A stretch of DNA of 64,000 nt from Tolypothrix sp. NIES-4075 (GCF_002218085.1 NZ_BDUC01000003.1:469666-533665), one strand, 5' to 3'; shown: positions 1 to 10,537, numbered from the stretch's first letter. The notes: a model not told the origin generated them from the sequence alone. Numbers and translations are program-made.

Positions 1-2
1 CT

Positions 3-122
3 TATAGCGTGCAAGCTACGCCTAATATTCCCATACCGTCGATGTTTATTCAACAAGCAATGAATTTAGAATTGCCCGCCAATATGCGTAAAATGCGACA
101 AGTGCTTATGTTAGGTCAGTAA
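3..122 (+). CDS. C-terminal end of an unidentified protein (partial)
   Basis: An open frame enters from the left edge and stops with TAA at 120-122, six bases before the next gene. About 39 residues are visible, ending MRKMRQVLMLGQ. I do not recognise the family from this tail. The tight spacing to the DUF924 gene on the same strand suggests co-transcription. It could also be a chance open frame, since only the tail is present. Confidence 0.4.
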   Translation, partial: YSVQATPNIPIPSMFIQQAMNLELPANMRKMRQVLMLGQ

Positions 123-127
123 TACCA

Positions 128-703
128 ATGTCACAGGCAAAACCTATTTTGGAATTTTGGTTTGGTCATCCCGATGAACCGAATTACGGTAAACCTCGAA
201 AAATTTGGTTTAATAAAACACCAGAGTTTGATGAGGAACTGCGAACTCGATTCGGCAGAGATTACCAAAAAGCGGCAGCCGGACACCTAGACGATTGGAT
301 CGATTTACCGGAAACTTGTCTAGCGCTGATTTTGTTGTTAGATCAGTTTCCCCGAAGTGTATTTCGCGGTACTCCTGAAGCCTTCGCGACTGATTGGGAA
401 GCACTTTCAGCAGCGCAGCAGGCGATCGCACTCTTGTACGATCGCCACTTTTTGCCTGTACAACGCTGGTTTATCTACTTACCCTTTGAACACAGCGAAA
501 ATCTAGATCATCAGCATCAGAGTGTAAAGCTATTTGGGCAACTCAGCCACGATCCTGACAGCGCTGAAGCAATTGAATACGCATATCGTCACCTAGAAAT
601 AATTGATCGTTTTGGGCGATTTCCTCATCGCAATGCAATTTTAGGGCGCACTTCCACCCCAGAGGAAATAGAATTTTTACAGCAACCAGGTTCAGATTTT
701 TAG
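128..703 (+). CDS. DUF924 family protein
   Basis: The 191-residue product has the DUF924 (PF06041) pattern. It starts with an ILEFWFG motif, has a central LDQFPRSVFRGTPEAFATD block and a conserved RWFIYLPFEHSE block, and ends with FGRFPHRNAILGR. The length is normal for the family. The family is predicted to be all-helical and TPR-like; no biochemical role is established, so none is assigned. It starts at ATG just after the upstream stop codon, and a strong hairpin terminator lies about 100 bases downstream. Confidence 0.85.
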   Translation: MSQAKPILEFWFGHPDEPNYGKPRKIWFNKTPEFDEELRTRFGRDYQKAAAGHLDDWIDLPETCLALILLLDQFPRSVFRGTPEAFATDWEALSAAQQAIALLYDRHFLPVQRWFIYLPFEHSENLDHQHQSVKLFGQLSHDPDSAEAIEYAYRHLEIIDRFGRFPHRNAILGRTSTPEEIEFLQQPGSDF

Positions 704-806
704 GGTAATATCATGTCCGCTCATATAACGTTGATAAATTCGTAGTGACGACTTTAGTCCTCATATTATTATGGGCAATAAAAAATACATGATATAATTT
801 ACTATA

Positions 807-845
807 AAAGACGCTTTCCCCACCGAGGAAAGCGTCTTTGTTTGT
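807..845. terminator. strong hairpin terminator between convergent genes
   Basis: A 13-bp perfect stem (807-819 with 827-839, core GACGCTTTCC/GGAAAGCGTC) has a 7-base loop. It is flanked by A-rich sequence on the left and T-rich sequence on the right. It sits between the DUF924 gene on plus and the Nif11 gene on minus, so it could stop transcription from both sides. Confidence 0.75.
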
Positions 846-922
846 AGTCATATCAAAACGTATATTCTAAAATTATTCAGTTAAAAAATATAAAAATGCC
901 AATTAATTCAAGACATATGCTT

Positions 923-1162
923 TTATTTGGATAAATTCAGCGATTGACTAGAAAAACTTGGCTCATTTCCAAACCATACTTGATCTAAATCATTTTCACT
1001 AAAGCTGTAGCCCAAATTAGCCGCAAAATCAACAATCTTGCTTTTATCCCAATGATAGCTGCCTAAAAACCCCAGACGACAGCACTTATTATAATATTGC
1101 TCGTAAATAGCTTGATCTGAACTCACAAGGTCATAAAAAGCATCAACCTGTTCTAAAGACAT
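923..1162 (-). CDS. Nif11-like leader peptide family protein
   Basis: The small protein (79 residues from ATG at 1162) begins MSLEQVDAFYDLVSSDQAIY and contains the pattern of Nif11-like leaders: an N-terminal amphipathic helix, then a G-x-S-F-S-x-x-D-L segment near the end (GYSFSENDLDQVW). A GGAGG ribosome binding site at 1171-1175 fixes the start at 1162 rather than the in-frame TTG further upstream. Nif11 domains serve either as leaders of ribosomally made peptide natural products or as free-standing small proteins. There is no Gly-Gly cleavage site with a core after it and no modification enzyme nearby, so a stand-alone role is more likely. Confidence 0.75.
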   Translation of the reverse strand: MSLEQVDAFYDLVSSDQAIYEQYYNKCCRLGFLGSYHWDKSKIVDFAANLGYSFSENDLDQVWFGNEPSFSSQSLNLSK

Positions 1163-1280
1163 AAAATTATCCTCCAATGATTGTTACTTGTGCATTCATT
1201 GTAAAACTACATTACTTAACTAGATAATTCCGGGTTGAATAATCGACTTCAGTACCCAAGTGTAAATAAAAGCATTTTAA

Positions 1281-1340
1281 CGTAGTAAGCACTTCAGTGC
1301 TTAAAAGTGAATGCAATTAAGCGGTAAACCGCTCACTACG
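1281..1340 (+). repeat. paired-palindrome repeat, copy A
   Basis: The element has ends CGTAGT and ACTACG and contains two palindromes, AGCACTTCAGTGCT and AGCGGTAAACCGCT. Three related copies lie at 1941-1999, 23646-23702 and 40501-40558. It lies in the spacer between the Nif11 and acetyltransferase genes; I see no gene in 1163-1433. Confidence 0.8.
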
Positions 1341-1433
1341 AGCAATAATTACATTTTATCTTTAATTCCGCCTACTTAGTTACTGAGATATATAAAGTAT
1401 TTTTTGATGAATAATTTTCTTAATATAAGCCAT

Positions 1434-1904
1434 TTATAAGCGCTTGACCATTAACATACACGGATTAGCTTCCCCCCAAAGTTGTGTAAATACTTCTAAA
1501 GGTCTAAATCCCATACTGAAATAAAACGCTCTTGTTTGTGCATAAAATTTATCTGGGTGAGAAGAAGCAAGAGTCTTAACCTGCCAATATTCTATACTCT
1601 GCTGACGTAGAATTGACTCTACACGCCTCACTAATGCACAGCCAATACCTTGACGGTGATATTCGGGACGAACACCCATAATATACAGTTCTGCTGCGTA
1701 TTCATTATGCAGCTTGAAGGTAAGAAAACCTATACACTGATTATTTACTACAGCAAGTAAACTTGGTAGCATTTCTATGTCTTTCAGGTATTGAATTAGC
1801 GCTGCCTCTTTCCCAAACCATTGCGGTAAGGCTCTAAGTATTGATTCACAAACCTCAGCTTTGTCATAAAAGGAACCAACGAGTTCTATATTACTTAATT
1901 TCAT
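1434..1904 (-). CDS. GNAT family N-acetyltransferase
   Basis: The product (about 156 residues from ATG at 1904) has the GNAT fold signature. Strands beta2-beta4 (LLAVVNNQCIGFLTF, YAAELYIMGVRPEY) are followed by the acetyl-CoA pyrophosphate loop RRQGIG-like motif HRQGIGCALV. The C-terminal FYFSMGFRPLE segment is typical of aminoglycoside- or amine-type acetyltransferases. The frame is open 51 bases further upstream, but that extension is hydrophobic and repeat-adjacent, so the internal MKLSNIELVG start is preferred. The substrate cannot be told from the sequence. Confidence 0.8.
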   Translation of the reverse strand: MKLSNIELVGSFYDKAEVCESILRALPQWFGKEAALIQYLKDIEMLPSLLAVVNNQCIGFLTFKLHNEYAAELYIMGVRPEYHRQGIGCALVRRVESILRQQSIEYWQVKTLASSHPDKFYAQTRAFYFSMGFRPLEVFTQLWGEANPCMLMVKRL

Positions 1905-1940
1905 GTCCGTTGAATTAACGATTAATAAAAACACTGTCAA

Positions 1941-1999
1941 GTAGTAAGCACACAAGAGTGCTTAAAATCCTTGTAATGAGCGGTAAACCGCTCACTACG
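1941..1999 (+). repeat. paired-palindrome repeat, copy B
   Basis: Second copy of the roughly 58-bp element. The AGCGGTAAACCGCT palindrome and GTAGT/ACTAC ends are conserved, while the first palindrome is degenerate (AGCACACAAGAGTGCT). It partly overlaps the longest possible 5' extension of the acetyltransferase gene, which supports the shorter start chosen there. Confidence 0.8.
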
Positions 2000-2037
2000 A
2001 ATAAAGCTCTCATTTCTCTAATTAGGGTAACTCACGC

Positions 2038-2074
2038 AAAAACGCAAAGACACTCTTGGTGACTTTGCGTTTTT
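2038..2074 (-). terminator. clpB terminator
   Basis: On the minus strand, just after the clpB stop, a 12-bp perfect stem (AAAAACGCAAAG with CTTTGCGTTTTT) ends in a run of T. It fits a factor-independent terminator for clpB. Confidence 0.75.
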
Positions 2075-2098
2075 GGGTAAAATTATTTAATTCCTCAA

Positions 2099-4732
2099 TT
2101 AGCCAGTAAATACCTCAGCCGGCAAGCGATTGAAAGACAAACGCTCATTTTGCACATCCACAAAAATGGTGTCCCCATTATTGAATTCACCGCGCAAGAT
2201 AGCTTTGGCAATTTGAGTTTCTAACTCCCGCTGAATTGCTCTCTTTAAAGGACGTGCCCCAAATACTGGGTCGTATCCTACTTCTGCCAAAAAGTCAAGA
2301 GCAGAATCGGAAAGTTTGAGAGAAATCTTGCGATCGCCCAATCTTTGCCGCAGTCTATTTACTTGCAACTGTACAATATGCCGCAATTCTTGTTTGTGCA
2401 ATGCATGGAAGATAATCGTTTCGTCAATGCGGTTGAGAAACTCCGGACGGAAGCTATTCCGCATAGCTTCCATCACGCGATGACGCATTTCATCATAGCG
2501 TGAATCATCCCCCGACACATCGAGAATATACTGCGAACCGATGTTGCTAGTCATAATGATGATCGTGTTTTTGAAGTCAACAGTATGACCTTGAGCATCA
2601 GTGACACGCCCATCATCAAGAATTTGCAGGAAGATATTAAATACATCGGGGTGTGCTTTTTCGATTTCGTCGAATAGCAGCACCGCATAAGGACGACGGC
2701 GAATTGCTTCGGTGAGTTGTCCGCCTTCATCGTATCCCACGTATCCGGGAGGCGCACCGATGAGGCGAGAAACTGCGTGTTTCTCCATATATTCCGACAT
2801 ATCAATCCGTACCAGCGCTTCTTCAGTGTCGAAGAGATATGCTGCTAGCGCTTTCGCTAATTCGGTTTTACCCACACCGGTAGGACCGAGGAAAATAAAG
2901 CTAGCGATCGGACGATTGGGATCTGCAAGTCCAGCACGCGATCGCTGAATTGCATCCGCTACAGCTGTTACCGCTTCATCTTGTCCGACGACACGGTGGT
3001 GCAGTTCATCTTCTAATTGCAGCAGTTTTTCTTTTTCAGATTCCACCAACTTGCTGATGGGAATTCCCGTCCACTTAGAAATAACTTCCGCAATATCACC
3101 TTCGGTTACTTCTTCCCGCAACAGTGATTTTCCACTGTGTTGCGTTTGTGCAAGTTCAGATTCTGCCGCTTCTAATTGACGATGTAAATCTGTTAATTTG
3201 CCATATTTCAACTCAGCAGCGCGGTTAAGATCGTAGTCGCGTTCTGCTTGTTGAATTTCCAGATTTACCCGTTCAATATCTTGTTTAACAGACTGAATTT
3301 TGGTGATAATATCTTTTTCAGACTGCCATTGAGTATTGAACGTTCTTTGTTCTTCTTTAAAATCCGCAAGTTCTTTTTCTAGTCTTTCTAAACGTTCGCG
3401 AGAACCTGCATCGCTTTCTTTTTGGAGAGAAAGCCTTTCCATTTCTAATTGAAGAATTTTGCGGTCGATTTCGTCGAGTTCTTCGGGTTTGGAGGTAATC
3501 TCCATTTTCAGTCTTGCTGCTGCTTCGTCTACCAAGTCGATCGCTTTATCGGGAAGAAAGCGATCGCTAATATATCGACTCGACAATATAGCAGCTGCAA
3601 CTAAAGCACTATCAGAAATCTTTACCCCGTGGTGGTTTTCATAACGTTCTCTCAACCCCCGCAGAATCGAAATAGTATCTTCTACACTCGGCTGATCGAC
3701 ATAAACCTGCTGGAAACGTCTTTCCAAAGCGGCATCTTTTTCGATATACTTGCGGTATTCGTCTAAAGTTGTCGCCCCAATACAGCGCAATTCACCCCGC
3801 GCTAACATCGGTTTTAACAAGTTACCTGCGTCCATAGCACCTTGAGTCGCACCGGCACCGACTACGGTGTGAATTTCATCGATAAATAATACAATATTGC
3901 CGCCAGATTCGGTAACTTCTTTTAATACTGCTTTGAGACGTTCTTCAAATTCACCCCGGAATTTTGCCCCCGCAATCAAAGCACCCATATCTAAAGCTAT
4001 CAGCCTGCGGTCTTTCAAAGACTGAGGCACATCACCTGCTACGATGCGCTGTGCTAATCCTTCAGCGATCGCAGTTTTACCAACACCCGGTTCCCCAATA
4101 AGTACGGGGTTATTTTTGGTACGACGCGAGAGAATTTGAATGGTGCGGCGAATTTCATCATCGCGTCCAATCACTGGATCAAGTTTACCTTGACGGGCAG
4201 CTTCGGTGAGGTCACGCCCATATTTTTCCAGTGCTTCATATTTGCCTTCTGGATTTTGGTCGGTCACTTTCTGGTTCCCACGAATTTGTTTAATGATATT
4301 CTTTAATTTGCCTTCGTCTAATCCAAATTCTTGGAATAGACTTTTGCCAAAACGGTCATCTTTGGCGTAGGCGAGTAATAAATGTTCAATAGAGATGTAT
4401 TCGTCTTGAAATTCTTTGCGATAGCCATCAGCGCGATCTAACAGAGTATCCAAGCTGCGTCCTAAGTAGACGGAACTGCTGCTACCGGAAACTTTTGGCT
4501 GACGTTGAATGAATTGTTCAGTGCGATCGCGTAATTTTTGTAGATTTACACCGGCTTTGGTAAAAACAGCGCTAGCGAGTCCTTCTTGTTCTAGCAGCGC
4601 TTTCATTAAGTGTTCGCTTTCGATCTGCTGTAGTTGATATTGTTTGGCAATATCTGGAGTGTGGGCGATCGCTTCCCAGGCTTTTTCGGTAAATTGGTTA
4701 GGGTTAGTGGGTTGCATAGGCTTTTGACTCAA
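2099..4732 (-). CDS. clpB: ATP-dependent disaggregase ClpB
   Basis: The 877-residue protein is a Hsp104/ClpB AAA+ unfoldase that, with the DnaK system, rescues aggregated proteins in the cytosol. It has an N-terminal Clp_N double repeat (residues about 10-150). The first AAA module has Walker [10 protein letters not shown] and Walker [11 protein letters not shown] long coiled-coil M domain spans about 410-530, and this distinguishes ClpB from ClpC/ClpA. The second AAA module has Walker [10 protein letters not shown], Walker [14 protein letters not shown] and sensor-2 GARPLKR. The full family length is present. Cyanobacteria usually have two ClpB paralogues; which one this is cannot be decided here. 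A terminator follows at 2038-2074. Confidence 0.95.
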   Translation of the reverse strand: MSQKPMQPTNPNQFTEKAWEAIAHTPDIAKQYQLQQIESEHLMKALLEQEGLASAVFTKAGVNLQKLRDRTEQFIQRQPKVSGSSSSVYLGRSLDTLLDRADGYRKEFQDEYISIEHLLLAYAKDDRFGKSLFQEFGLDEGKLKNIIKQIRGNQKVTDQNPEGKYEALEKYGRDLTEAARQGKLDPVIGRDDEIRRTIQILSRRTKNNPVLIGEPGVGKTAIAEGLAQRIVAGDVPQSLKDRRLIALDMGALIAGAKFRGEFEERLKAVLKEVTESGGNIVLFIDEIHTVVGAGATQGAMDAGNLLKPMLARGELRCIGATTLDEYRKYIEKDAALERRFQQVYVDQPSVEDTISILRGLRERYENHHGVKISDSALVAAAILSSRYISDRFLPDKAIDLVDEAAARLKMEITSKPEELDEIDRKILQLEMERLSLQKESDAGSRERLERLEKELADFKEEQRTFNTQWQSEKDIITKIQSVKQDIERVNLEIQQAERDYDLNRAAELKYGKLTDLHRQLEAAESELAQTQHSGKSLLREEVTEGDIAEVISKWTGIPISKLVESEKEKLLQLEDELHHRVVGQDEAVTAVADAIQRSRAGLADPNRPIASFIFLGPTGVGKTELAKALAAYLFDTEEALVRIDMSEYMEKHAVSRLIGAPPGYVGYDEGGQLTEAIRRRPYAVLLFDEIEKAHPDVFNIFLQILDDGRVTDAQGHTVDFKNTIIIMTSNIGSQYILDVSGDDSRYDEMRHRVMEAMRNSFRPEFLNRIDETIIFHALHKQELRHIVQLQVNRLRQRLGDRKISLKLSDSALDFLAEVGYDPVFGARPLKRAIQRELETQIAKAILRGEFNNGDTIFVDVQNERLSFNRLPAEVFTG

Positions 4733-4871
4733 CTAACTAATGAAGGCGTTTAAACAGCGCTTCTGTGAAAAACAATAAAATTTCTTCTGATAAACTGATT
4801 GTAAAAAGACCCGCACAACTACGAAGATCGGTCTTCACGTCATTCTCAAGTAGGATTACCGTCCGGCAAAA

Positions 4872-4931
4872 AACCTCACCCCCTCTCCTTACACTGCGTA
4901 GAGGGGTGTCCGGAACGGACGGGGTGAGGTT
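4872..4931. repeat. inverted repeat upstream of clpB
   Basis: AACCTCACCCC at 4872-4882 pairs exactly with GGGGTGAGGTT at 4921-4931, and an inner CCCCTC/GAGGGG can also pair. It looks like a dispersed cyanobacterial palindrome. It lies in the 344-base spacer 4733-5076, which otherwise holds only the presumed clpB promoter region, where I see no clear sites. Confidence 0.55.
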
Positions 4932-5076
4932 CTGTCGCAGCATTCCAAATCTAAATTCTTTCAGGCGTAATTCACGTTATTTTAAAAATGAATTCATAAC
5001 CTTGTGGCATTGTCAATAACTAATTTAAAAGTAACGCCTCGTGTGAAAATAGCTATGTCACAATTGAGGAAAGACT

Positions 5077-5268
5077 ATTTTACCCACGGCAAAGCAAGGA
5101 ATCGAATGCATCAAGGTGTGTCAGATGTTATCCAATCTGTATCAGGATATTCATTTATTTCGCTTTGATGAAAAAACAGGAGAAATATATATTCTGGCTG
5201 GAGAAACTATCGAAATTATTATCAACCGTGAGGGAATCTGGGAGTTTATAAATGAAGCCGGATTTTGA
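5077..5268 (+). CDS. DUF6888-type small protein, apparent ATT start
   Basis: The frame encodes about 63 residues, including ECIKVCQMLSNLYQDIHLFR and the GEIYILAGETIEIII segment that I recognise as a small cyanobacterial family (DUF6888). The homologous reading extends upstream of the first in-frame ATG (the M of CQMLSN). The frame is closed by TGA at 5065-5067 and contains no ATG, GTG or TTG before the conserved region except an internal GTG. A good Shine-Dalgarno-like GAGGAAAG (5066-5073) precedes ATT at 5077. The likely start is therefore ATT, or an ATG mutated to ATT. Its last 17 bases overlap the next gene, the usual partner of this family. Confidence 0.6.
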   Translation: MLPTAKQGIECIKVCQMLSNLYQDIHLFRFDEKTGEIYILAGETIEIIINREGIWEFINEAGF

Positions 5269-5449
5269 GAAAATGCCTAGAGCCGAACTGAGAGCTTATG
5301 TACTGGCACATCGAGAAGATATTGAAGCATTGCGTATTTTAATGAGTCGTCGCAATCCCAACGCTAAACAGTATAAGTTTCCCGATACTGAAGAAGGTTG
5401 GCAACAAATGGAAGAAGTGTTCCGGCGCAAAATAGAAGGTAAAGAGTAA
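5252..5449 (+). CDS. DUF6887-type small protein
   Basis: The 65-residue product, beginning MKPDFEKMPRAELRAYVLAH and containing a RRNPNAKQYKFPDTEEGW segment, matches the cyanobacterial family that regularly follows the DUF6888 gene. It starts inside the end of that gene (17-base overlap), which suggests translational coupling. The pairing of two tiny overlapping genes resembles toxin-antitoxin organisation, but no function is established and none is assigned. Confidence 0.7.
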   Translation: MKPDFEKMPRAELRAYVLAHREDIEALRILMSRRNPNAKQYKFPDTEEGWQQMEEVFRRKIEGKE

Positions 5450-5463
5450 AAAGCTTTACGTAG

Positions 5464-5487
5464 GGTGTGTTAACGCAGTAACACACC
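5464..5487 (+). terminator. hairpin after the DUF6888/DUF6887 pair
   Basis: GGTGTGTTA pairs perfectly with TAACACACC across a 6-base loop, 14 bases after the DUF6887 stop. There is no strong T tract, so this may instead be a dispersed GGTGTGTTA-type repeat, related fragments of which continue to about 5560. Confidence 0.45.
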
Positions 5488-5634
5488 GTTATAATTAGGC
5501 ACCTTATGGTTAATGCGGTGCGTTAGTGTATAAAGGTTCAGTTAGATGCGTTAACCCTGAGGCGGCTCCCCGTTTTTAAGTAGGTCAACCTAATTAAACG
5601 TAAAACGCTCAATTTGATACTGACTTTGTGCTTT

Positions 5635-5805
5635 CTACTTTCTATACCTTCGATAATGGCGATCGCTCTCCTTAGAATAGTAATTTTGCTCACACTGGTC
5701 AATTAATGCTAATAACTCTGCTTCATCCAAGCGACGTGACCCATAATCACAGCGCAATTCAAAAGTTTGCTGTTGACTGAGGGCGAAAGTGAACGTTATA
5801 GGCAT
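5635..5805 (-). CDS. small hypothetical protein
   Basis: A 56-residue frame on the minus strand begins MPITFTFALSQQQTFELRCD and ends in a basic tail (SDRHYRRYRK). The composition is protein-like, with one beta-rich half and one helical half. No clear ribosome binding site is seen and I do not recognise the family. It lies alone in the 537-base stretch between 5450 and 5986, which otherwise holds repeat fragments and a CCCTCATC-rich tract at about 5898-5935. Confidence 0.4.
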   Translation of the reverse strand: MPITFTFALSQQQTFELRCDYGSRRLDEAELLALIDQCEQNYYSKESDRHYRRYRK

Positions 5806-5986
5806 AACTTAAACCAGTAGATTCCACAATCACCTTCACAGTGTAATCACAAAATTCTCGAATTTATGAGGAATCTTGCTGAATTCTTTCTTTTCCCCCT
5901 CATCCCCCTCATCTCCCTCATCTTCCTCATCCCCTCGACACACAAAAAGTTACCATAATCTTAAGTCGAATAGTTAATACAATCTT

Positions 5987-6346
5987 ATGATTGACCCCCA
6001 CGACTTCGAGGATGATGACTTTGAATTTGAAGAAGAAGACTTCATCCTCCAAAAGCGCGTCAGCGAAATGAACGAAGGCGAATTGCTACAGCGCTTTAAG
6101 CGGTTTTTCGACAGCAGCAGCCGCGCAATGTTGCAAGACTGCCGATTTCGCATTGAATACCACGAAGATGGCAAGGGTACTTTAGAGATTCTCTGCCCTA
6201 ACGAAGTCGTCCGGCAACGCTTATCTAAAAAAACCCGCAAAATTAACAATCAGATCAGCAGTTGTTGGCTTAATATTAAATCGTTTTCCCTCTGTGTTGA
6301 GGAAAATGGTGAGTTGGTTTGTCACACCTTTGTCCGTGGGGGATGA
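5987..6346 (+). CDS. hypothetical acidic protein
   Basis: The 119-residue product begins with a very acidic stretch ([19 protein letters not shown]). A compact alpha/beta part follows, with [24 protein letters not shown] content near residues 55-75. It looks like a conserved cyanobacterial hypothetical, but I cannot name a family. The stop codon lies just before a heptanucleotide array, and the next gene follows on the same strand, so the array separates two possibly co-transcribed genes. Confidence 0.6.
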   Translation: MIDPHDFEDDDFEFEEEDFILQKRVSEMNEGELLQRFKRFFDSSSRAMLQDCRFRIEYHEDGKGTLEILCPNEVVRQRLSKKTRKINNQISSCWLNIKSFSLCVEENGELVCHTFVRGG

Positions 6347-6361
6347 GGGGACAAGGAGGAA

Positions 6362-6440
6362 TTCCCTTTTTCCCAATTCCCAATTCCCTTTTTCCCAATT
6401 CCCTTTTTCCCAATTCCCAATTCCCAATTCCCAATTCCCA
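6362..6440 (+). repeat. CCCAATT heptanucleotide array
   Basis: Tandem copies of CCCAATT alternate with CCCTTTTT-containing variants and end exactly at the start codon of the Trp-rich gene. This is the short tandemly repeated repetitive (STRR) class known in filamentous cyanobacteria. Confidence 0.85.
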
Positions 6441-6695
6441 ATGCCTAAAAAACAAAAATTTCCTTATTTAGTCGGTTCTAAATGGACAGCGCAGCAAAAA
6501 GTAGATGGTTGGCGACACTTCCAAGTCGTTAATCGCAAAAATCAGGCTAAGTGGGTTTATGCCGAGATGGTTGCTGCTTGTGACCCTAATGTTCGTTTCT
6601 GGCTCAATGCCAAATTATTACAAGATAATTCTCAGTGGCAAGCTGGCTGGCAAACATTAGAAGAAATAAGGGCAGTATCCGAGGATGTATCTTAA
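6441..6695 (+). CDS. TIGR02450 family Trp-rich protein
   Basis: From ATG at 6441 the protein has 84 residues ([20 protein letters not shown], then GWRHFQVV and FWLNAKLL). Six tryptophans in about 60 residues match the small conserved Trp-rich family TIGR02450. The frame stays open upstream through the heptanucleotide array, but that extension is pure repeat translation, so the start right after the array is chosen. Its ribosome binding region is repeat sequence. Function unknown. Confidence 0.8.
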   Translation: MPKKQKFPYLVGSKWTAQQKVDGWRHFQVVNRKNQAKWVYAEMVAACDPNVRFWLNAKLLQDNSQWQAGWQTLEEIRAVSEDVS

Positions 6696-7173
6696 CTCAG
6701 AAGATAAGAAAATGCCTCTTCTTAAAGAAATTTAATCAATATTCTGCAAATTAATAATTTTTTACAAAAAAGTAGAAATTAGGCAAAATGAGCGATCGCC
6801 CAATCTTACTTTCCCAGCCAATTACGCATTTATTGTGATTGACAAAAGCAACTTTATCTGCATAATCGCCAAAAAAACTTTGATTTTGAAAGCTAAAAAC
6901 TGAGTTTATCAAAACTAAACCAGCTTGCTGTAAGTGCTTCAGCCTATTTAATCAAACACTTTCTACTGATTTCCATTCAGAAACTAAGACCATAAGTTAC
7001 TTCTATAAAGTCCATTGAAAAAGGTAACTTAAGCATTTTGTGTTTTGTAACTAATTTTATTTATTCAGTTACTAAAAATCTTAATTTTTACTTTTTTGAG
7101 GCTTTGTATAGTTTTATAGCGAATTAAAACTAAAATATGATTGCTTGAGACAAAATCTGTCTAATATAACCCT

Positions 7174-7257
7174 ATGACAGATTCACCGCCACTTTCTTTT
7201 ACATTGAATTTAGACAATAATGACGAAGACCTCACACATCGCGCCTTGTGCGGCTAG
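7174..7257 (+). pseudogene. N-terminal fragment resembling EACC1-type small protein
   Basis: A 27-codon frame (MTDSPPLSFTLNLDNNDEDL, then THRALCG and stop) ends about 60 bases before chlL. The pattern of a beta strand followed by an acidic NDDEDL-like turn resembles the N-terminus of effector-associated constant component 1 (EACC1) proteins of bacterial conflict systems. This is recalled from family knowledge, not searched. It is far too short to be complete. The rest of the 620-base spacer 6696-7315 is AT-rich with no gene visible and presumably holds the chlL promoter. Confidence 0.3.
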
Positions 7258-7315
7258 GTGAAGGCAAATGTTTTAGCCAAGAAGTTCGATAAGAAACTAT
7301 AAGAGGCAGACAAAA

Positions 7316-8182
7316 GTGAAATTAGCAGTTTACGGAAAAGGTGGTATCGGTAAATCCACAACCAGCTGTAACATCTCCGTCGCCCTAGCCAGACGCGGGA
7401 AGAAAGTTCTCCAAATTGGGTGCGACCCCAAACACGACAGTACTTTTACCTTGACCGGGTTTTTGATTCCGACAATTATCGACACCCTGCAAGAAAAAGA
7501 CTATCACTACGAAGATGTCTGGCCCGAAGATGTAATCTATAAAGGCTACGGTGGTGTAGATTGTGTTGAAGCCGGTGGTCCGCCTGCTGGTGCCGGGTGT
7601 GGCGGTTACGTAGTCGGCGAAACCGTGAAATTACTCAAAGAACTCAACGCCTTTGATGAGTACGATGTGATATTATTTGACGTTCTCGGTGACGTTGTAT
7701 GTGGTGGTTTTGCAGCACCTCTCAACTATGCTGATTACTGCTTGATTGTTACCGACAACGGCTTTGATGCTTTATTTGCGGCAAATCGCATTGCAGCTTC
7801 AGTACGCGAAAAAGCACGCACTCACCCACTACGTTTAGCTGGTTTAATTGGTAATCGTACTTCCAAACGCGACTTGATCGAGAAATACATAGAAGCAGTA
7901 CCCATGCCAGTACTGGAAGTATTACCTTTGATAGAAGACATCCGTGTTTCTCGCGTCAAAGGCAAGACTTTATTTGAAATGGCAGAAAACGATCCATCTC
8001 TGAACTACGTTTGCGATTACTACCTCAACATCGCCGACCAAATTTTAGCGCGTCCAGAAGGTGTTGTACCTAACGACAGCCCAGACCGCGAATTGTTCTC
8101 TTTGTTGTCTGATTTTTACTTAAATCCGAGTAAACCCCAGGTTACTAATCCGGAAGAAGAATTAGACTTGATGATTGTATAA
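7316..8182 (+). CDS. chlL: light-independent protochlorophyllide reductase, ATP-binding subunit
   Basis: The 288-residue protein is the NifH-like iron protein of the dark-operative reductase that converts protochlorophyllide to chlorophyllide. It shows the P-loop [11 protein letters not shown] at residues 8-18. The 4Fe-4S ligand cysteines are in AGCGG and DVVCGG, and the NifH switch region is DVLGDVVCG. Length and sequence are typical of ChlL. It starts with GTG, with AAGAGG about 10 bases upstream. It leads a cluster with the DUF5331 gene and chlN; chlB is not in the window. Confidence 0.97.
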   Translation: MKLAVYGKGGIGKSTTSCNISVALARRGKKVLQIGCDPKHDSTFTLTGFLIPTIIDTLQEKDYHYEDVWPEDVIYKGYGGVDCVEAGGPPAGAGCGGYVVGETVKLLKELNAFDEYDVILFDVLGDVVCGGFAAPLNYADYCLIVTDNGFDALFAANRIAASVREKARTHPLRLAGLIGNRTSKRDLIEKYIEAVPMPVLEVLPLIEDIRVSRVKGKTLFEMAENDPSLNYVCDYYLNIADQILARPEGVVPNDSPDRELFSLLSDFYLNPSKPQVTNPEEELDLMIV

Positions 8183-8212
8183 ATCATCTATTTTCTCAGG
8201 ATGGGGGACAAT

Positions 8213-9025
8213 ATGGCTTTCTTTTACAGCTTTACAGATTCTTTAAGACAAAAGTGGTTGCAATTTTTTCAGGTGAATCGTGACTGGATTACTCTCCACA
8301 TGGAGGTGGAATCGGTTTACACCCCCGATGGTGGAAAGCGACCACCGTCTTACCTCATCCTGGGAGTCGTTAACGCGCTGGAACCGAAGCTAGCGCAGTT
8401 AATGCTGCCCTTTGCGAAATTGAATCCAGACGCAGATACTTTGATAGAAGTGCTGGATTTGCATTTCGATCCTGACATGGCTTTGGGCAACCGCGTCATG
8501 CCCAAAGTAGAAGAAGACATGGAATCCGAAGGAGTCATGCAGGGAAAGCCCCATGATGAAACCTTGATGATTCCCAATGAAAATGGCTTTGGGGAAGAGG
8601 CGATTATTCACGAGTTCGTGATGGTAGATTCTCATCAAGAAATGCTAATACCAGATGAGTTTAGCCAAATGTCCGTAGGGGAAATTGCTGAAGTACCAGT
8701 GTCGAATCAAACTGCAAATGGATTTGGCGATATTTCCTTCAGTAACGGGCAAAACTCAAACCAAACACCCAGCAACGAATCTATAGATGATTTTGGCGAT
8801 ATTTCCTTTGATGACTTGAAGGATACCGACAGCAAAATCTCCGCAGCAACACCATCAGCTAACTTGGGGCAAAACATGCTGGATGATTTGGATACACCAG
8901 ACGAAAATGCGTTTAGCGACGTGTTGTCTGATGTCTGGGGTGAAGAGAGATCGGCATCAGGGGAAGATTTGCCATCTGGCGTTTTTGACGACTCGGAAAT
9001 TGCCCGCCTTTTCCCCAACGCGTAA
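8213..9025 (+). CDS. DUF5331 family protein between chlL and chlN
   Basis: The product (about 270 residues from MAFFYSFTDSLRQKWLQFFQ) belongs to the cyanobacterial DUF5331 family, usually found between chlL and chlN. The first 100 residues are conserved. The rest is acidic and low in complexity, with two repeats of NGFGDISF / DDFGDISFDDL and a final EIARLFPNA. A GGGGGA ribosome binding site lies just before ATG 8213; the ATG at 8201 would overlap that site and is less likely. Its place suggests a role with the reductase, but this is inference from context. Confidence 0.85.
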   Translation: MAFFYSFTDSLRQKWLQFFQVNRDWITLHMEVESVYTPDGGKRPPSYLILGVVNALEPKLAQLMLPFAKLNPDADTLIEVLDLHFDPDMALGNRVMPKVEEDMESEGVMQGKPHDETLMIPNENGFGEEAIIHEFVMVDSHQEMLIPDEFSQMSVGEIAEVPVSNQTANGFGDISFSNGQNSNQTPSNESIDDFGDISFDDLKDTDSKISAATPSANLGQNMLDDLDTPDENAFSDVLSDVWGEERSASGEDLPSGVFDDSEIARLFPNA

Positions 9026-9029
9026 TTAC

Positions 9030-9076
9030 AAAGTTAGGAGTTAAGAATAACATCGCAACTCCTAACTCCTAACTTT
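9030..9076. repeat. paired inverted TTAGGAG heptad repeat
   Basis: AAAGTTAGGAGTTA and its inverse CAACTCCTAACTCCTAACTTT flank a short loop between the DUF5331 gene and chlN. This is the same TTAGGAG heptad used in the array near 40.9 kb. As RNA it would form a hairpin directly upstream of chlN. Confidence 0.7.
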
Positions 9077-9078
9077 AA

Positions 9079-10506
<1,428 letters not shown>

Positions 10507-10537
10507 GGTTTTTATTGAGCGAGATTATGTTAAGTTA

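Noticed and set aside
6294..6440. Upstream extension of the Trp-rich gene
   Set aside because: The extension is translated heptanucleotide repeat and overlaps the previous gene.
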